DNA of 64,000 nucleotides from an uncultured SAR116 cluster alpha proteobacterium (GCA_902612965.1 CACMFN010000008.1:25360-89359), one strand, 5' to 3'. Counted from the stretch's first letter, positions 43,146 to 52,286 are shown. Made by a program: numbers and translations. Notes: generated by a model not told the origin, from the letters alone.

Positions 43146-43943
43146 TCATGTAGGTGTTAAAACTCCCCCAATACGGATTGGTTCTATACTTAATGATTTT
43201 CCAGAATAATCATCAGTTTCAATACAAACACCGCAAATTGTAATTTCTCCTTCTGCTACTGTCAAATGAGACTTTTTTGAAAAAAATCTATCTATAGCTA
43301 AACTTTTTTCCATTCCAATAACAGAGTCATAGTTACCACACATACCTACATCAGTTTGAAATGCTGTTCCATTTGGAAGTATTCTAGCATCAGAAGTTGG
43401 CACATGTGTATGAGTGCCTACTATTGCAGAAACTTTCCCATCGAAATAGTTAGCTATTGCAATTTTTTCACTAGTAGCTTCACCATGCAAGTCTATAAAA
43501 ATAGCATTATAATCATTGCCTAATTCTAAATTAAGTAAGGTTTCTTCAATTGATCTAAAAACAAAGTCATTTTTAGGCATGAATAAATTACACATAGCAT
43601 TAATAATTAAAATAATTCTTCCATCATCTAGTACTAAACTTGTTTTACCTAATCCAGGAGTTCCTTCAGGCATATTAATAGGCCTTAATAATGAATTTGA
43701 ATCGGTAATATATTTTATAATCTCTCTTTGATCCCAAACATGATTTCCTGTCGTAAGAACATCAACTCCAGCATCAAAAAACTGTTCTGCAATTTTAGGC
43801 GTTACTCCCCTTCCCCCAGCAGCATTTTCAATATTTATTATTATGATATCAGCTTCATATTTATTTTTTAATTTAGGCAACCCTGACAAGACTGTTTTTC
43901 TTGCTTCTCTACCAACAATATCTCCTAAAAAAAGTATTTTCAA
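43146..43943 (-). CDS. ymdB: Metallophosphoesterase YmdB (TIGR00282 family)
   Basis: YmdB-type enzymes are dinuclear-metal phosphodiesterases; the Bacillus member hydrolyses cyclic nucleotides. Motifs are LFLGDIVGREARK at the start, TTGNHVWDQREI near residue 65, IDLHGEATSEK near 148 and GTHTHVPTSDARI near 175. The start is TTG (43943): no in-frame ATG is nearby, the encoded MKILFLGDIVG matches homologues, and AGAGAAT lies upstream. It lies between yebC and the 5-FCL gene. Confidence 0.9.
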   Translation of the reverse strand: MKILFLGDIVGREARKTVLSGLPKLKNKYEADIIIINIENAAGGRGVTPKIAEQFFDAGVDVLTTGNHVWDQREIIKYITDSNSLLRPINMPEGTPGLGKTSLVLDDGRIILIINAMCNLFMPKNDFVFRSIEETLLNLELGNDYNAIFIDLHGEATSEKIAIANYFDGKVSAIVGTHTHVPTSDARILPNGTAFQTDVGMCGNYDSVIGMEKSLAIDRFFSKKSHLTVAEGEITICGVCIETDDYSGKSLSIEPIRIGGVLTPT

Positions 43944-43955
43944 AATATTCTCTAT

Positions 43956-44543
43956 TTATTTGTTTTTAATTAATTTTAGGCCGTCTTCGTTTAGTATAGC
44001 GTTTAGTTTAATATCATGTTTTTCTGAAGGTATATAATTGCATTCCTGAAACTTGAAAGCAACTCCAATACTAATAATCTTATTATTCTTTGAATGAAGG
44101 TATTGAAGAGTTTTATCATAAAAACCACCTCCATAACCAATTCTATTTCCAAAAACATCATAAGCAAGCAAAGGCACTAATAATAAGTTAGGTAAGGTTT
44201 CCTCACAATATTCTGGAGGTTCTAGTATACCATATTTGCCAATATTCAATTTTGTATCAATATTCCATTTTCTGAAACTTAAATGAGAGTTATCCAAAGG
44301 CGTAACTGGAAGACAAATTAATGAACCAAAGGAATGCAATTTTTTTAATAAAGGAAGTGTATTAATCTCATTTCTAAATGGGTAAAACCCAGCAATATTG
44401 GATAATGCAAATGTATCAATTATTTCTTCAGCATAATTTGTAATCTCCAAAGAAACATAATTTGAATATTTTTTAGTTACTTTATTTCTTTTTGATAAAA
44501 AAAATTTTCTTAATTCTGATTTTGAAGAGGCAATAATTGACAT
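43956..44543 (-). CDS. ygfA: 5-formyltetrahydrofolate cyclo-ligase
   Basis: This enzyme converts 5-formyl-THF to 5,10-methenyl-THF using ATP. The N-terminal phosphate-binding segment SKSELRKFFLSKR, the central PLLAYDVFGNRIGYGGGFYDK motif and the C-terminal IGVAFKFQ segment are conserved. The ATG at 44543 is preferred; an in-frame TTG at 44573 would run back into the 6S RNA gene. The zapA-6S RNA-ygfA order is the same as the well known E. coli arrangement. Length is 195 aa. Confidence 0.92.
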   Translation of the reverse strand: MSIIASSKSELRKFFLSKRNKVTKKYSNYVSLEITNYAEEIIDTFALSNIAGFYPFRNEINTLPLLKKLHSFGSLICLPVTPLDNSHLSFRKWNIDTKLNIGKYGILEPPEYCEETLPNLLLVPLLAYDVFGNRIGYGGGFYDKTLQYLHSKNNKIISIGVAFKFQECNYIPSEKHDIKLNAILNEDGLKLIKNK

Positions 44544-44560
44544 AGTATAATTAAAAATTT

Positions 44561-44720
44561 GAGCAGTAGCCAAATTGCCGATGGTCTTAAAATCCTATGT
44601 GGCCTGAAAATACAGGTGGGCACCACAATAAAAAAGCCTGAGCTTGATCAGAGGCAGTTCCCTAAGGAAAAATATTGGCCCCAGAGGTGTTTTGCCTGTC
44701 AAACAATTGAGCTACTGCTT
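44561..44720 (-). ncRNA. ssrS: 6S RNA
   Basis: The roughly 160-nt region between zapA and ygfA is the canonical site of 6S RNA, which sequesters sigma-70 RNA polymerase. On the minus strand the ends pair (GCAGTAGC at 44711-44718 with GCTACTGC at 44563-44570). A second helix pairs ACAGG...CACC with GGTG...CCTGT, leaving a large central bulge with G/C-rich flanks (CTCTGGGGCC, AGGGAACTGCC). It ends at AAATTTTT. Secondary structure was judged by eye, so exact ends are approximate. Confidence 0.82.
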
Positions 44721-44725
44721 AATCC

Positions 44726-44753
44726 ATTATAGTTTAATTGATTTTATCTGCAA
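44726..44753 (-). promoter_or_regulatory. Probable promoter of 6S RNA, inside zapA end
   Basis: A perfect TATAAT (minus strand, 44726-44731) ends 7 nt before the predicted 5' end of 6S RNA. TTGCAG (44748-44753) sits 16 nt upstream as a weak -35. The -35 lies within the last codons of zapA and the -10 just after its stop, so the RNA can be made independently of zapA. Confidence 0.55.
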
Positions 44754-45042
44754 CTGTTTCAACTCTATGAGTGATTTTTTGGAGTGCTTCAAGCAAAAAG
44801 TCATGGTCAAGTCTTTTAGATAAAGAACTTTCATCTTTGAGTTTGTCTGCGATAATTAAACATGTCATTAAAAGAAGTCTTGCTTCTCCTATTTGGCCAA
44901 CAGAAGAAACTAATTTCTCTAACTCATTATTTATAAATTTTGCTAAATTTTGAATATGTTCTTCTTGACCCTCTTCACAAGATATTTTGTAAATCTGGTT
45001 ATTAACAATAATTTCAACAACACTTGTTTGTTCTTTACCCAT
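44734..45042 (-). CDS. zapA: Cell division protein ZapA
   Basis: ZapA is a small protein that cross-links FtsZ filaments. The N-terminal VVEIIVNNQIYKISCEEGQEEH globular part (quoted discontinuously: VVEIIVNNQIYKI then CEEGQEEHIQNLAKFIN) and a C-terminal helix forming a coiled coil (about 65-102) match the family. ARLLLMTCLIIADKL is typical. Length 102 aa is normal. The 59-aa coiled-coil ORF lies 8 nt upstream and 6S RNA directly downstream. Confidence 0.92.
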   Translation of the reverse strand: MGKEQTSVVEIIVNNQIYKISCEEGQEEHIQNLAKFINNELEKLVSSVGQIGEARLLLMTCLIIADKLKDESSLSKRLDHDFLLEALQKITHRVETVADKIN

Positions 45043-45050
45043 ACTCTTGT

Positions 45051-45230
45051 CTATTTAAATTCATCAATCAAACTAGTAACTTTATTTCTTAAATTTAAAA
45101 ATTCTTTTTTTATATCTGAATTATCTTCAGCATTTTGATCAACTTTCAAATTCTTAATTTTATCACATCTAGTTTCAAGCTTGTCTAAAGCTTTATATAG
45201 TTTTTGAATTTCTAATTTAATTTGTTCCAT
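45051..45230 (-). CDS. 59-aa coiled-coil protein upstream of zapA (below common length cut-offs)
   Basis: An ATG at 45230 opens a 59-residue frame ending in TAG at 45051-45053, 8 nt before zapA. The product begins MEQIKLEIQKLYKALDKLE and is almost wholly charged helix, with heptad-like Leu/Ile spacing in two segments separated by a DQNAED break. Small coiled-coil proteins (DUF4164-like) precede zapA in many alphaproteobacteria. That family link is inference from position and composition. The compact spacing and a clean frame support it being real and cotranscribed with zapA. Confidence 0.68.
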   Translation of the reverse strand: MEQIKLEIQKLYKALDKLETRCDKIKNLKVDQNAEDNSDIKKEFLNLRNKVTSLIDEFK

Positions 45231-45381
45231 TTAAAAATTTTTCTAATGATTCACAAGCTTGCTATTTAGAAATACAAGTGTCAACGAAGAAATTAAAATA
45301 AATACATTTTACTATTGATATTAATTAAAATTTAACTCATTACATTCAAAATAAAAAGTTAAATCAAAATGGAATTTTAAG

Positions 45382-45948
45382 ATGAAGATAAATGGAAATG
45401 CTATTAAACAAGGCAACGTCATTGAACATAAAGGAGCATTATGGGTAGCAGTCAAAACTTCACATGTAAAACCAGGAAAAGGTGGGGCTTTCGCACAGGT
45501 TGAGTTAAAAAATCTTAGAGACAATACTAAATTAAATGAAAGATTTAGATCTTCTGAAACAGTTGAAAGGGTTATTTTAGAAGAGAAAAAAGCAACTTAT
45601 CTATATGAAGATGGTGATAAATTAGTTTTCATGGATGCAATTTCATTTGAACAAAAGTTTCTATTAAAAGAATTAATTGGAGAAAAATCTGAATTACTAG
45701 AAGATGGATTGGAAGTGATTTTAAATTCTTTCAATGATGAAGTAATATCAGTTGATCTTCCTGATACTATAATTGTTGAGATTCTAGAAGCAGATGCTGT
45801 TGTAAAGGGACAAACAGCCTCCTCATCATATAAGCCTGCTAAAATTAAAAATGGGATAAGGATCCTAGTACCACCACATATTGAGACAGGAACAAAAGTT
45901 GTCATTAAAACAGAAGATAGATCATATGTGGAAAGATCAAAGGAATAA
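45382..45948 (+). CDS. efp: Translation elongation factor P
   Basis: EF-P relieves ribosome stalling at polyproline. It has the three OB/KOW-like domains, the domain I loop HVKPGKGGAF with the lysine (residue 34 region) that is modified in many bacteria, and the C-terminal signature of domain III ending in TEDRSYVERS. Length 188 aa is standard. The matching modification genes epmA/epmB are not in the window. It starts a plus-strand group with the suhB-like gene 6 nt downstream; the 151-nt region upstream is divergent from the zapA group. Confidence 0.95.
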   Translation: MKINGNAIKQGNVIEHKGALWVAVKTSHVKPGKGGAFAQVELKNLRDNTKLNERFRSSETVERVILEEKKATYLYEDGDKLVFMDAISFEQKFLLKELIGEKSELLEDGLEVILNSFNDEVISVDLPDTIIVEILEADAVVKGQTASSSYKPAKIKNGIRILVPPHIETGTKVVIKTEDRSYVERSKE

Positions 45949-45954
45949 TTTACA

Positions 45955-46725
45955 ATGCAACCTTATCAAGGAAGATCGCCAATAATAAATGTCACCTCAA
46001 ATGCTTGTGTATTTGCTGGGAAAAAACTGCTTAGGGATTTTTTAGAAATTGAAAACCTTCAAGTAACAAAAAAGGACATCTCTAAATTTTATAACAATGC
46101 GATTTTAAATGTGGAAAAAAACATAAGGCAGAGTTTATTAAAAGCAAGACCTGATTGGCATATTAACCCGAGCAAAATTGAAAATCAAACAGATGCGTGG
46201 ATAATTAATGTACTATCTGGCAAAGAAAACTTTTTGCACGGAATCCCACATGTAGCAATTTCAATCGCATCTTACAATAATGGGAAACTATCATCTGGTT
46301 GCATCTATGACCCTTTGAGGAAAGAGCTGTTTTTCTGTGAACTAGGAAAAGGTGCTTATTTAAACGAGAGAAGAATTAGAGTATCAGGACGAAGTTTACT
46401 TAATAAATCTCTGATTTCACTAAATTCTGAAGAAATCTTTTTTGAAATGATTCAAAAATTAAAATTAGAAGGTGCAAGCATAAGAATTTCAGGCTGCCCA
46501 TCATTGGACTTAGCTTGGGTTGCATCAGGTAGAATTGATGCATGTTTGAATACAACTCACAAGTTTGAGGATTTAGCTGGTATCTTACTAATAAAAGAGG
46601 CTGGCGGTTTTTGTACTGACTTTGAAATGTCTGAAAACAATGGTTTCAAAAAAGATATTTGTGCAGGTAATCCTTCAATTTATAGTAATTTAATTAAGGT
46701 TTTAAAATTACATAATTCTAAATAG
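45955..46725 (+). CDS. Inositol monophosphatase-like protein (SuhB relative) with missing catalytic residues
   Basis: The N-terminus (MQPYQGRSPIINV), NFLHGIPHVAISIAS, KGAYLNERRIRVSGR and the C-terminal SLDLAWVASGRIDA and EAGG segments place this in the SuhB/IMPase fold. However the family's WIVDPLDGTTNF motif reads WIINVLSGKENF (residues 82-93), so both metal aspartates are Asn85 and Ser88. The acidic EE motif region reads NPSKIENQ. The WDxAAG Asp position reads FEDLAG, and an upstream Asp of the SAAD type is absent. It is therefore probably not a phosphatase. E. coli SuhB has a non-catalytic role in rRNA antitermination; that this gene shares it is inference. It is an intact 256-aa frame. 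Confidence 0.85.
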   Translation: MQPYQGRSPIINVTSNACVFAGKKLLRDFLEIENLQVTKKDISKFYNNAILNVEKNIRQSLLKARPDWHINPSKIENQTDAWIINVLSGKENFLHGIPHVAISIASYNNGKLSSGCIYDPLRKELFFCELGKGAYLNERRIRVSGRSLLNKSLISLNSEEIFFEMIQKLKLEGASIRISGCPSLDLAWVASGRIDACLNTTHKFEDLAGILLIKEAGGFCTDFEMSENNGFKKDICAGNPSIYSNLIKVLKLHNSK

Positions 46726-46781
46726 AATGTACCATCTTATTCCTGACACTTTTGAAATATATAAATTTACTTGGTGTTATT

Positions 46782-47846
46782 ATGACTGATCCAAGAAAAT
46801 ACTTGTTTAGAATGCTAATATTTATTTTTATTGTTTCTGCAATTGTAATTGTTTTGAACAAACCATTAATTGGAGCTTTTCAAGCTAACATTGCTATTAA
46901 TGGCTTAATTTTAAGTGTACTTTTTATTGGAATAATTTTCTTATGCAGACAAACAATAAAACTTGTACCAGAAAAAAATTGGATAGAGAGTCTTAAAGAC
47001 CAAAATAGAACGATTACAGATCCTATTTTAATGGCCCCCTTGGCTCATATGCTTGGGAAAGAGTCAAACTTGAAAAACTTTTCCATTTCAGCAGCAGCAT
47101 TAAGATCTGTGTTAGATGGAGTAGCCGGTCGTTTAGATGAGAGTAGAGAAATATCAAGATATCTTATTGGACTTTTAATATTTTTAGGCCTTTTGGGAAC
47201 ATTCTGGGGATTAATTGGTACAGTAGGTTCTGTGAGCAATGTAATAAGTGGACTTAATTTTGGCAACCAAGACACAAATTTAATTTTTTCAAGTTTACAA
47301 GAGGGTCTAGAAACCCCTTTAGAAGGAATGTCAACAGCATTTTCTTCTTCTTTATTTGGTTTAGCAGGCTCTCTTATTTTAGGTTTTTTGGATCTTCAAT
47401 TAGGACAAGCATCTGGAAGATTTTACCAGGATTTGGAAAATTGGCTTTCATCTTCTGTAAAAATATCAAATAACAATAATCAAAATCCTTTAGCTGATAA
47501 TATAAGTTACTCTGATAGTTTAAGTGAAGGTGCTGCTCAACACTTATCAGAATTAGCATCAGCTCTAACAAATATTGAAGCAGATAGATCAAGATTACTT
47601 AACCAAATAACAGAATTAAACACACAATTAAGAAGGTTGGCAGATCAAATAGAAAACGATAATTCAATTCAAAAAAAATTACCTGTTATTGAGGCCCAAT
47701 TACAAAGTCTTTCTGAAGAAGCAAGAAATCACTACTCATCTCAAGTTGATATAATAAAAAGTGAAACAAGAGCATTGGGAACTTCAATCAAAAAAACAAA
47801 GATACAGCAATCATCTAATAAAAATATAAAGCTCAGAGCTGACTAA
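46782..47846 (+). CDS. MotA/TolQ/ExbB-type membrane protein
   Basis: The 354-aa protein has four probable spans (about 13-30, 38-60, 131-155, 200-220) and the MotA/TolQ/ExbB-like segment LIFLGLLGTFWGLIGTVGSV, followed by a C-terminal coiled coil with LSELASALTNIEADRSRL. It resembles inner-membrane proton-channel subunits. I use the ATG at 46782, since the longer frame starts with TTG and adds ten residues without a ribosome site. It abuts the OmpA/MotB-like gene, and no flagellar genes occur here, so it is more likely an envelope motor than a flagellar stator. The exact function is unknown. Confidence 0.78.
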   Translation: MTDPRKYLFRMLIFIFIVSAIVIVLNKPLIGAFQANIAINGLILSVLFIGIIFLCRQTIKLVPEKNWIESLKDQNRTITDPILMAPLAHMLGKESNLKNFSISAAALRSVLDGVAGRLDESREISRYLIGLLIFLGLLGTFWGLIGTVGSVSNVISGLNFGNQDTNLIFSSLQEGLETPLEGMSTAFSSSLFGLAGSLILGFLDLQLGQASGRFYQDLENWLSSSVKISNNNNQNPLADNISYSDSLSEGAAQHLSELASALTNIEADRSRLLNQITELNTQLRRLADQIENDNSIQKKLPVIEAQLQSLSEEARNHYSSQVDIIKSETRALGTSIKKTKIQQSSNKNIKLRAD

Positions 47847-49244
47847 ATGTCTTTGTCCCGCATTCGTAATATTAAAAATGATAACCTTACATGGCCAGGT
47901 TTTGTTGATGCATTAGCAGCCTTGTTAATGGTTGTAATATTTGTATTAATGATTTTTAGTATAGCGCAATTTTATCTTAATCAAATTGTAAGTGGGCAAG
48001 ATGAAGCATTATTTGATTTAAATAAAGAGATCAATAATCTTTATAATTTGCTTCAAATCGAAAAAGATCAAAACTCAGATTTAAAAAATCAAATTAACAT
48101 TATTAATATAAAATTAGAAAACGCTAACAATGAAATAACTATTAAAAAAAATGAAAATGATGCACTTTCACAATTAATTTCTTCACTAGAAATTTCTTTA
48201 AAGGAAAAAGAGAAAGAAATAGATAATATTAAACAAGAGCTAACTAATAAAAGTCAAATTCTTGAAGTTAGAAACAATGAACTCAATGCAGAAAAAGATA
48301 GAAATCAGAAAGAAATTTCAAATTATGAAAACAGGTTAGGGGAATTAGAAAATCAATTAAATTTAAGCAGGAACGAATTAGCTGTTAAAATTGACAATAT
48401 TTTAAAACTTGAAAAGTTGAAAAGTAATTTACAAATTGAAATAGAAAATATTATTTCAAACAATAAAGAAATTAATGCTGATTTGCTTCAAGAAAGAGAT
48501 TATTCAAAAACTCTTGAAGAAAAGATTGCTTCCTTAAAGGATAAAGCAATTTTAGAACAAACTAAAAACGCAAAAAGTTCAGAAGAAATTATTAAATTAA
48601 GATCTCAAATAAATCTCTTAAGAACAGCATTATCAGAAGTGAATTTAAAACTTAGCCAATTACAAGCTTTATTTGAAAAACAAAAAGTTGAAGATCAGAA
48701 GAAGAAAATCGAGACAGCCAATTTAGGTAAAGAACTTAATTCTGCGTTGGCATCAAGGGTAAAAGAATTACAAAAATTTAGATCTGAATTTTTTGGGCGA
48801 TTGAGTGAATTACTGGAAACTAGAGATGAAATCCGCATTGTAGGAGATAGATTTGTATTTCAGTCAGAGGTTTTGTTTGAAAAAGGTTCCGCCAATCTTG
48901 AGTTTAGTGGCAATGAGCAATTAAAAAAATTATATTTAACCTTAGATGAAATAGCAGAAACCATACCGCAAGATATTAATTGGGTACTTCAAGTTGAAGG
49001 CCATACTGATAGTATTCCCATTACTGCAGGAAGATTTAAAGATAATTGGGATTTATCTACAGAGAGGGCTCTATCAGTAGTGAGATTTTTAATTGATCAG
49101 GGAATTGATCCGCAAAGACTGTCAGCAACAGGTTACGGCGAGTTTCAGCCATTACAAAATCTTGATACTGATTTAAGTCAAGAGCAGAAAAATAGTAAAA
49201 ACAGAAGAATAGAGTTAAAATTAACGCAAAGGATTGTTGATTAA
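47847..49244 (+). CDS. OmpA/MotB-type peptidoglycan-binding protein with long coiled coil
   Basis: The 465-aa protein has a single N-terminal span (about 22-43; FVDALAALLMVVIFVLMIF), a long coiled coil (about 50-300) rich in Glu, Lys and Asn, and a C-terminal OmpA-like domain (about 325-465). The last contains VEGHTDSIPI, LSTERALSVVRFLIDQGI and LSATGYGEFQPL, then RRIELKL. This is the layout of MotB-like stator subunits that anchor to peptidoglycan. It starts directly at the end of the MotA-like gene, which argues for a joint complex. Confidence 0.85.
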   Translation: MSLSRIRNIKNDNLTWPGFVDALAALLMVVIFVLMIFSIAQFYLNQIVSGQDEALFDLNKEINNLYNLLQIEKDQNSDLKNQINIINIKLENANNEITIKKNENDALSQLISSLEISLKEKEKEIDNIKQELTNKSQILEVRNNELNAEKDRNQKEISNYENRLGELENQLNLSRNELAVKIDNILKLEKLKSNLQIEIENIISNNKEINADLLQERDYSKTLEEKIASLKDKAILEQTKNAKSSEEIIKLRSQINLLRTALSEVNLKLSQLQALFEKQKVEDQKKKIETANLGKELNSALASRVKELQKFRSEFFGRLSELLETRDEIRIVGDRFVFQSEVLFEKGSANLEFSGNEQLKKLYLTLDEIAETIPQDINWVLQVEGHTDSIPITAGRFKDNWDLSTERALSVVRFLIDQGIDPQRLSATGYGEFQPLQNLDTDLSQEQKNSKNRRIELKLTQRIVD

Positions 49245-49309
49245 AAATAAAATATGCTTGCAAAAAAAAAGTATAAGTTGTATTTAGGTTAAAAATTTAA
49301 ACGGTTACT

Positions 49310-49528
49310 ATGAAAAAAGATATTCATCCTGACTATCATGAGATCACAATCGAAATGACTGATGGAAGCAAATACAAAACAAGATCTACCCTAGGTAAAG
49401 AGGGTCATCATTTAAAACTTGATATTGACCCTAAAACACACCCTGCTTGGACTGGACAACATCGAATAGTGGACTCTGGTGGACAGGTTGCAAGATTTAA
49501 TAAAAAATTTGGCAAATTGGGAATCTAA
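49310..49528 (+). CDS. rpmE: 50S ribosomal protein L31
   Basis: This 72-aa protein is recognised as L31 by [20 protein letters not shown], the STLGKEG segment and the terminal [12 protein letters not shown]. It lacks the CXXC zinc motif near the N-terminus seen in the C+ form, so it is a zinc-independent type. It is followed by ppdK on the opposite strand, with the two stop codons overlapping by 4 nt. Confidence 0.93.
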   Translation: MKKDIHPDYHEITIEMTDGSKYKTRSTLGKEGHHLKLDIDPKTHPAWTGQHRIVDSGGQVARFNKKFGKLGI

Positions 49529-52188
49529 TTTTTCTTTTTTATTATAGATTGTGCTGCAGCTAGCCTTGCTATAGGTATCCTAAAAGGTGAAGCAGAGATA
49601 TAATCCAATCCTATTTCTTCAAAAAATTCTATTGAATTTGGGTCACCACCATGTTCACCACAAACACCTAATTTTAAGAATTTGTTTGTTTCTTTTCCCT
49701 TTTTAATTCCAATTTTTAACAATGAACCAACAGCCTCTTTATCTATTGAAATAAAAGGGTCATTTTGAAAAATACCATCTTCTAGATACTTATTTAAAAA
49801 ATTTCCTATATCATCTCTACTTATGCCAAAAGTTGTTTGTGTTAAGTCATTTGTTCCAAAACTAAAAAATTCAGCAGATGAAGCCAATTGATCTGCACAG
49901 AGGGCTGCTCTAGGCAATTCAATCATAGTTCCTACTAAATAATCAATTTTTTCTTTCATTTTTATTGTGATTGTAGAGGCTACTTTATCTATTATTTCCT
50001 TGCATACATCAATTTCTTTTGAAGTTGACGCAAGTGGTATCATTATTTCTACATTAACTTTTTGATTTACTTTTTTTTGAATATTAACAGCCGCTTCAAA
50101 TATTGCCTTTGATTGCATTTCACATATTTCGGGGTAACTTACAGCCAGCCTACAACCTCTGTGACCAAGCATTGGATTGGCCTCATGCAATTTGAGTGAT
50201 TGTTCTTTAATTTTCTCTAAACTTATTCCCGTTGTTGTAGAAAGCGAAATCATATCTTTCTCATTATTAGGCAAAAATTCATGTAGAGGTGGGTCAAGTA
50301 ATCTAATTGTGACTGGAAGGCCTTTCATTATTAAAAAAAGGTCCTCAAAATCTTTTCTTTGCATTGGTAAAAGCTTATCAAGAGCATTTTCTCGTTCATT
50401 ACTGTCTTCTGCTAATATCATTTGCCTCATAACATTAATTCTATTTTCATCAAAAAACATATGCTCAGTTCTGCACAAGCCAATACCTTCTGCACCAAAC
50501 TTAATTGCCGTTTTAGCATCATTTGGTGTTTCAGCATTTGTCCTAACTTTTAATCTTCTTAATTTATCAGCCCATTTCATCAAAGTTACAAAACTTTCAG
50601 ACATTTCAGGGTATACTGTTGGGACTTGGCCGAGATAAACATTACCTGAAGAACCATCGATTGTAATTTCTGTGCCAGGCTTTATTTTTTTTTCACCAAA
50701 AAATATAATTTTATTTTCAAAGTCTATTCTTAATTGATTCGCACCTGTTATGCATGCTCTTCCCATCCCTCTTGCAACAACAGCAGCATGACTTGTCATT
50801 CCGCCTCTTGAAGTAAGGATTCCACATGCAGCATGCATGCCTGAAATATCTTCTGGACTAGTTTCTAATCTTACAAGTATAACACTCTCACCGGCAGCAG
50901 ATAATTTGACAGCATCATCTGATTCAAGGACAATTTTACCAGATACAGCACCTGGTGATGCTGGCATTCCTCTAATCAGGAAATCAGACTTTGCGTTATT
51001 ATCCAAAGTTGGATGGAGAAGTTGATTTAAACTTTCTGGTTCTACTCTTATTAATGCATCATTAGTATTAATTTTTCCTTCATAAACCATATCAACAGCA
51101 ATTTTGATTGCTGCCTCGGCAGTTCTTTTACCATTTCTAGTTTGGAGCAAAAACAGCTTATTATCTTGAACGGTAAACTCAATGTCTTGCATATCTCCAT
51201 AATGTTTTTCTAGAACTGACCGACATTCCAAAAGTTCTTCATAGATTTTTGGCATTTTTACTTCTAAACTTTTATCAGCAGTGAAATCATCTTCTGTATC
51301 TTTAGATAATGGATATGGTGTTCTAATCCCAGCTACAACGTCTTCACCTTGAGCGTTGATTAAATATTCGCCATAAAAAATATTTTCCCCATTATTTGGG
51401 TTCCTTGTAAAAGCAACACCAGTTGCACAATCTTCACCCATATTTCCAAATACCATGGATTGAATATTTACAGCAGTACCCCAACTTGAAGGTAAATTAT
51501 TTAATTTTCTGTATGTAATCGCACGATTATTCATCCAACTGGAGAAAACTGCACTTATTGCTCCCCATAGTTGCTCAGATGGATCTTGGGGGAATGGACG
51601 ATTTAATTCATTTAAAACTATTTTTTTATATGTTTCTGTCAGGTCTTTTAAATTTTGAGGTGTTAGCTCGGTATCTTCAGAGTATCCATTTTCAATTTTT
51701 ATGTCCTCTAGCGCATCCTCAAATAAGGAATTATCAATTTCAAGCACAACGTCTGAATACATTTGAATAAACCTTCTATAACTGTCAAATGCAAATCTTT
51801 CATTTTTTGTACTTTGAGCAAGTCCATTAACAGCTTCATTGTTAAGGCCAAGATTCAAAATCGTATCCATCATACCTGGCATAGAGGCCCTAGAGCCAGA
51901 TCTCACAGATAACAAGAGAGGATTAGAATTACTACCAAATTTCATTTTAGTAAAATTTTCGATTTTTTTTATATTTTTTTTGATTTCTAATTTAAGTTTT
52001 TCAGGTAGTGATTTATTGTTGTTATAATAATAAGTGCAGACTTCAGTAGAAATTGTAAAACCATGTGGTACTGGCAGTCCCAAATTACACATCTCAGCAA
52101 GATTAGCCCCCTTACCACCTAATAAGTCCCTCATTTCAGCTTTGCCTTCAGTTTGTCTGTCACCAAAGTAATAAACTAATTTTTCCAC
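49525..52188 (-). CDS. ppdK: Pyruvate, phosphate dikinase
   Basis: PpdK interconverts pyruvate, ATP and phosphate with PEP, AMP and pyrophosphate. The N-terminal nucleotide domain has [12 protein letters not shown] and [20 protein letters not shown]. The phosphohistidine domain has [21 protein letters not shown] (one His catalytic). The C-terminal PEP/pyruvate barrel contains [24 protein letters not shown] and CGEHGGDP. I use the GTG at 52188, with AGGAG upstream, giving 887 aa as in homologues; a TTG at 52227 would add 13 residues. It allows PEP formation without PEP synthase and suggests gluconeogenic growth. Confidence 0.94.
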   Translation of the reverse strand: MEKLVYYFGDRQTEGKAEMRDLLGGKGANLAEMCNLGLPVPHGFTISTEVCTYYYNNNKSLPEKLKLEIKKNIKKIENFTKMKFGSNSNPLLLSVRSGSRASMPGMMDTILNLGLNNEAVNGLAQSTKNERFAFDSYRRFIQMYSDVVLEIDNSLFEDALEDIKIENGYSEDTELTPQNLKDLTETYKKIVLNELNRPFPQDPSEQLWGAISAVFSSWMNNRAITYRKLNNLPSSWGTAVNIQSMVFGNMGEDCATGVAFTRNPNNGENIFYGEYLINAQGEDVVAGIRTPYPLSKDTEDDFTADKSLEVKMPKIYEELLECRSVLEKHYGDMQDIEFTVQDNKLFLLQTRNGKRTAEAAIKIAVDMVYEGKINTNDALIRVEPESLNQLLHPTLDNNAKSDFLIRGMPASPGAVSGKIVLESDDAVKLSAAGESVILVRLETSPEDISGMHAACGILTSRGGMTSHAAVVARGMGRACITGANQLRIDFENKIIFFGEKKIKPGTEITIDGSSGNVYLGQVPTVYPEMSESFVTLMKWADKLRRLKVRTNAETPNDAKTAIKFGAEGIGLCRTEHMFFDENRINVMRQMILAEDSNERENALDKLLPMQRKDFEDLFLIMKGLPVTIRLLDPPLHEFLPNNEKDMISLSTTTGISLEKIKEQSLKLHEANPMLGHRGCRLAVSYPEICEMQSKAIFEAAVNIQKKVNQKVNVEIMIPLASTSKEIDVCKEIIDKVASTITIKMKEKIDYLVGTMIELPRAALCADQLASSAEFFSFGTNDLTQTTFGISRDDIGNFLNKYLEDGIFQNDPFISIDKEAVGSLLKIGIKKGKETNKFLKLGVCGEHGGDPNSIEFFEEIGLDYISASPFRIPIARLAAAQSIIKKKN

Positions 52189-52286
52189 AATTCTATAAAC
52201 TCCTATGTTTGGGACTGAAGTTATCAAAATTAATAATTAATTAAAAATAAATTAATTATTTTTTTTTTTTAATTTTTTTTAATTTT

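Noticed and set aside
45258..45278. Imperfect palindrome CTTGCTATTTAGAAATACAAG upstream of efp and the zapA group, near a TTGACA
   Set aside because: TTGACA is present on the minus strand, but no -10 lies at a proper spacing and the palindrome is imperfect and isolated. Not enough to call an operator or promoter.
45955..46725. Frameshift or sequencing error as explanation for the odd suhB motifs
   Set aside because: Similarity to the family continues in the same frame on both sides of each altered motif and the frame is open from ATG to stop. Single errors could not account for changes in four separate motifs.
50177..50638. 153-aa plus-strand frame opposite ppdK
   Set aside because: It lies fully within the conserved PpdK PEP-binding domain. 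The PpdK reading frame is continuous and carries all motifs, so the opposing frame is a shadow.
52250..52286. Long T-rich tract between the ppdK start and the glyS stop
   Set aside because: On the minus strand this is A-rich, not T-rich, so it cannot be the tail of a terminator for ppdK, and no strong hairpin flanks it. Treated as AT-rich spacer.
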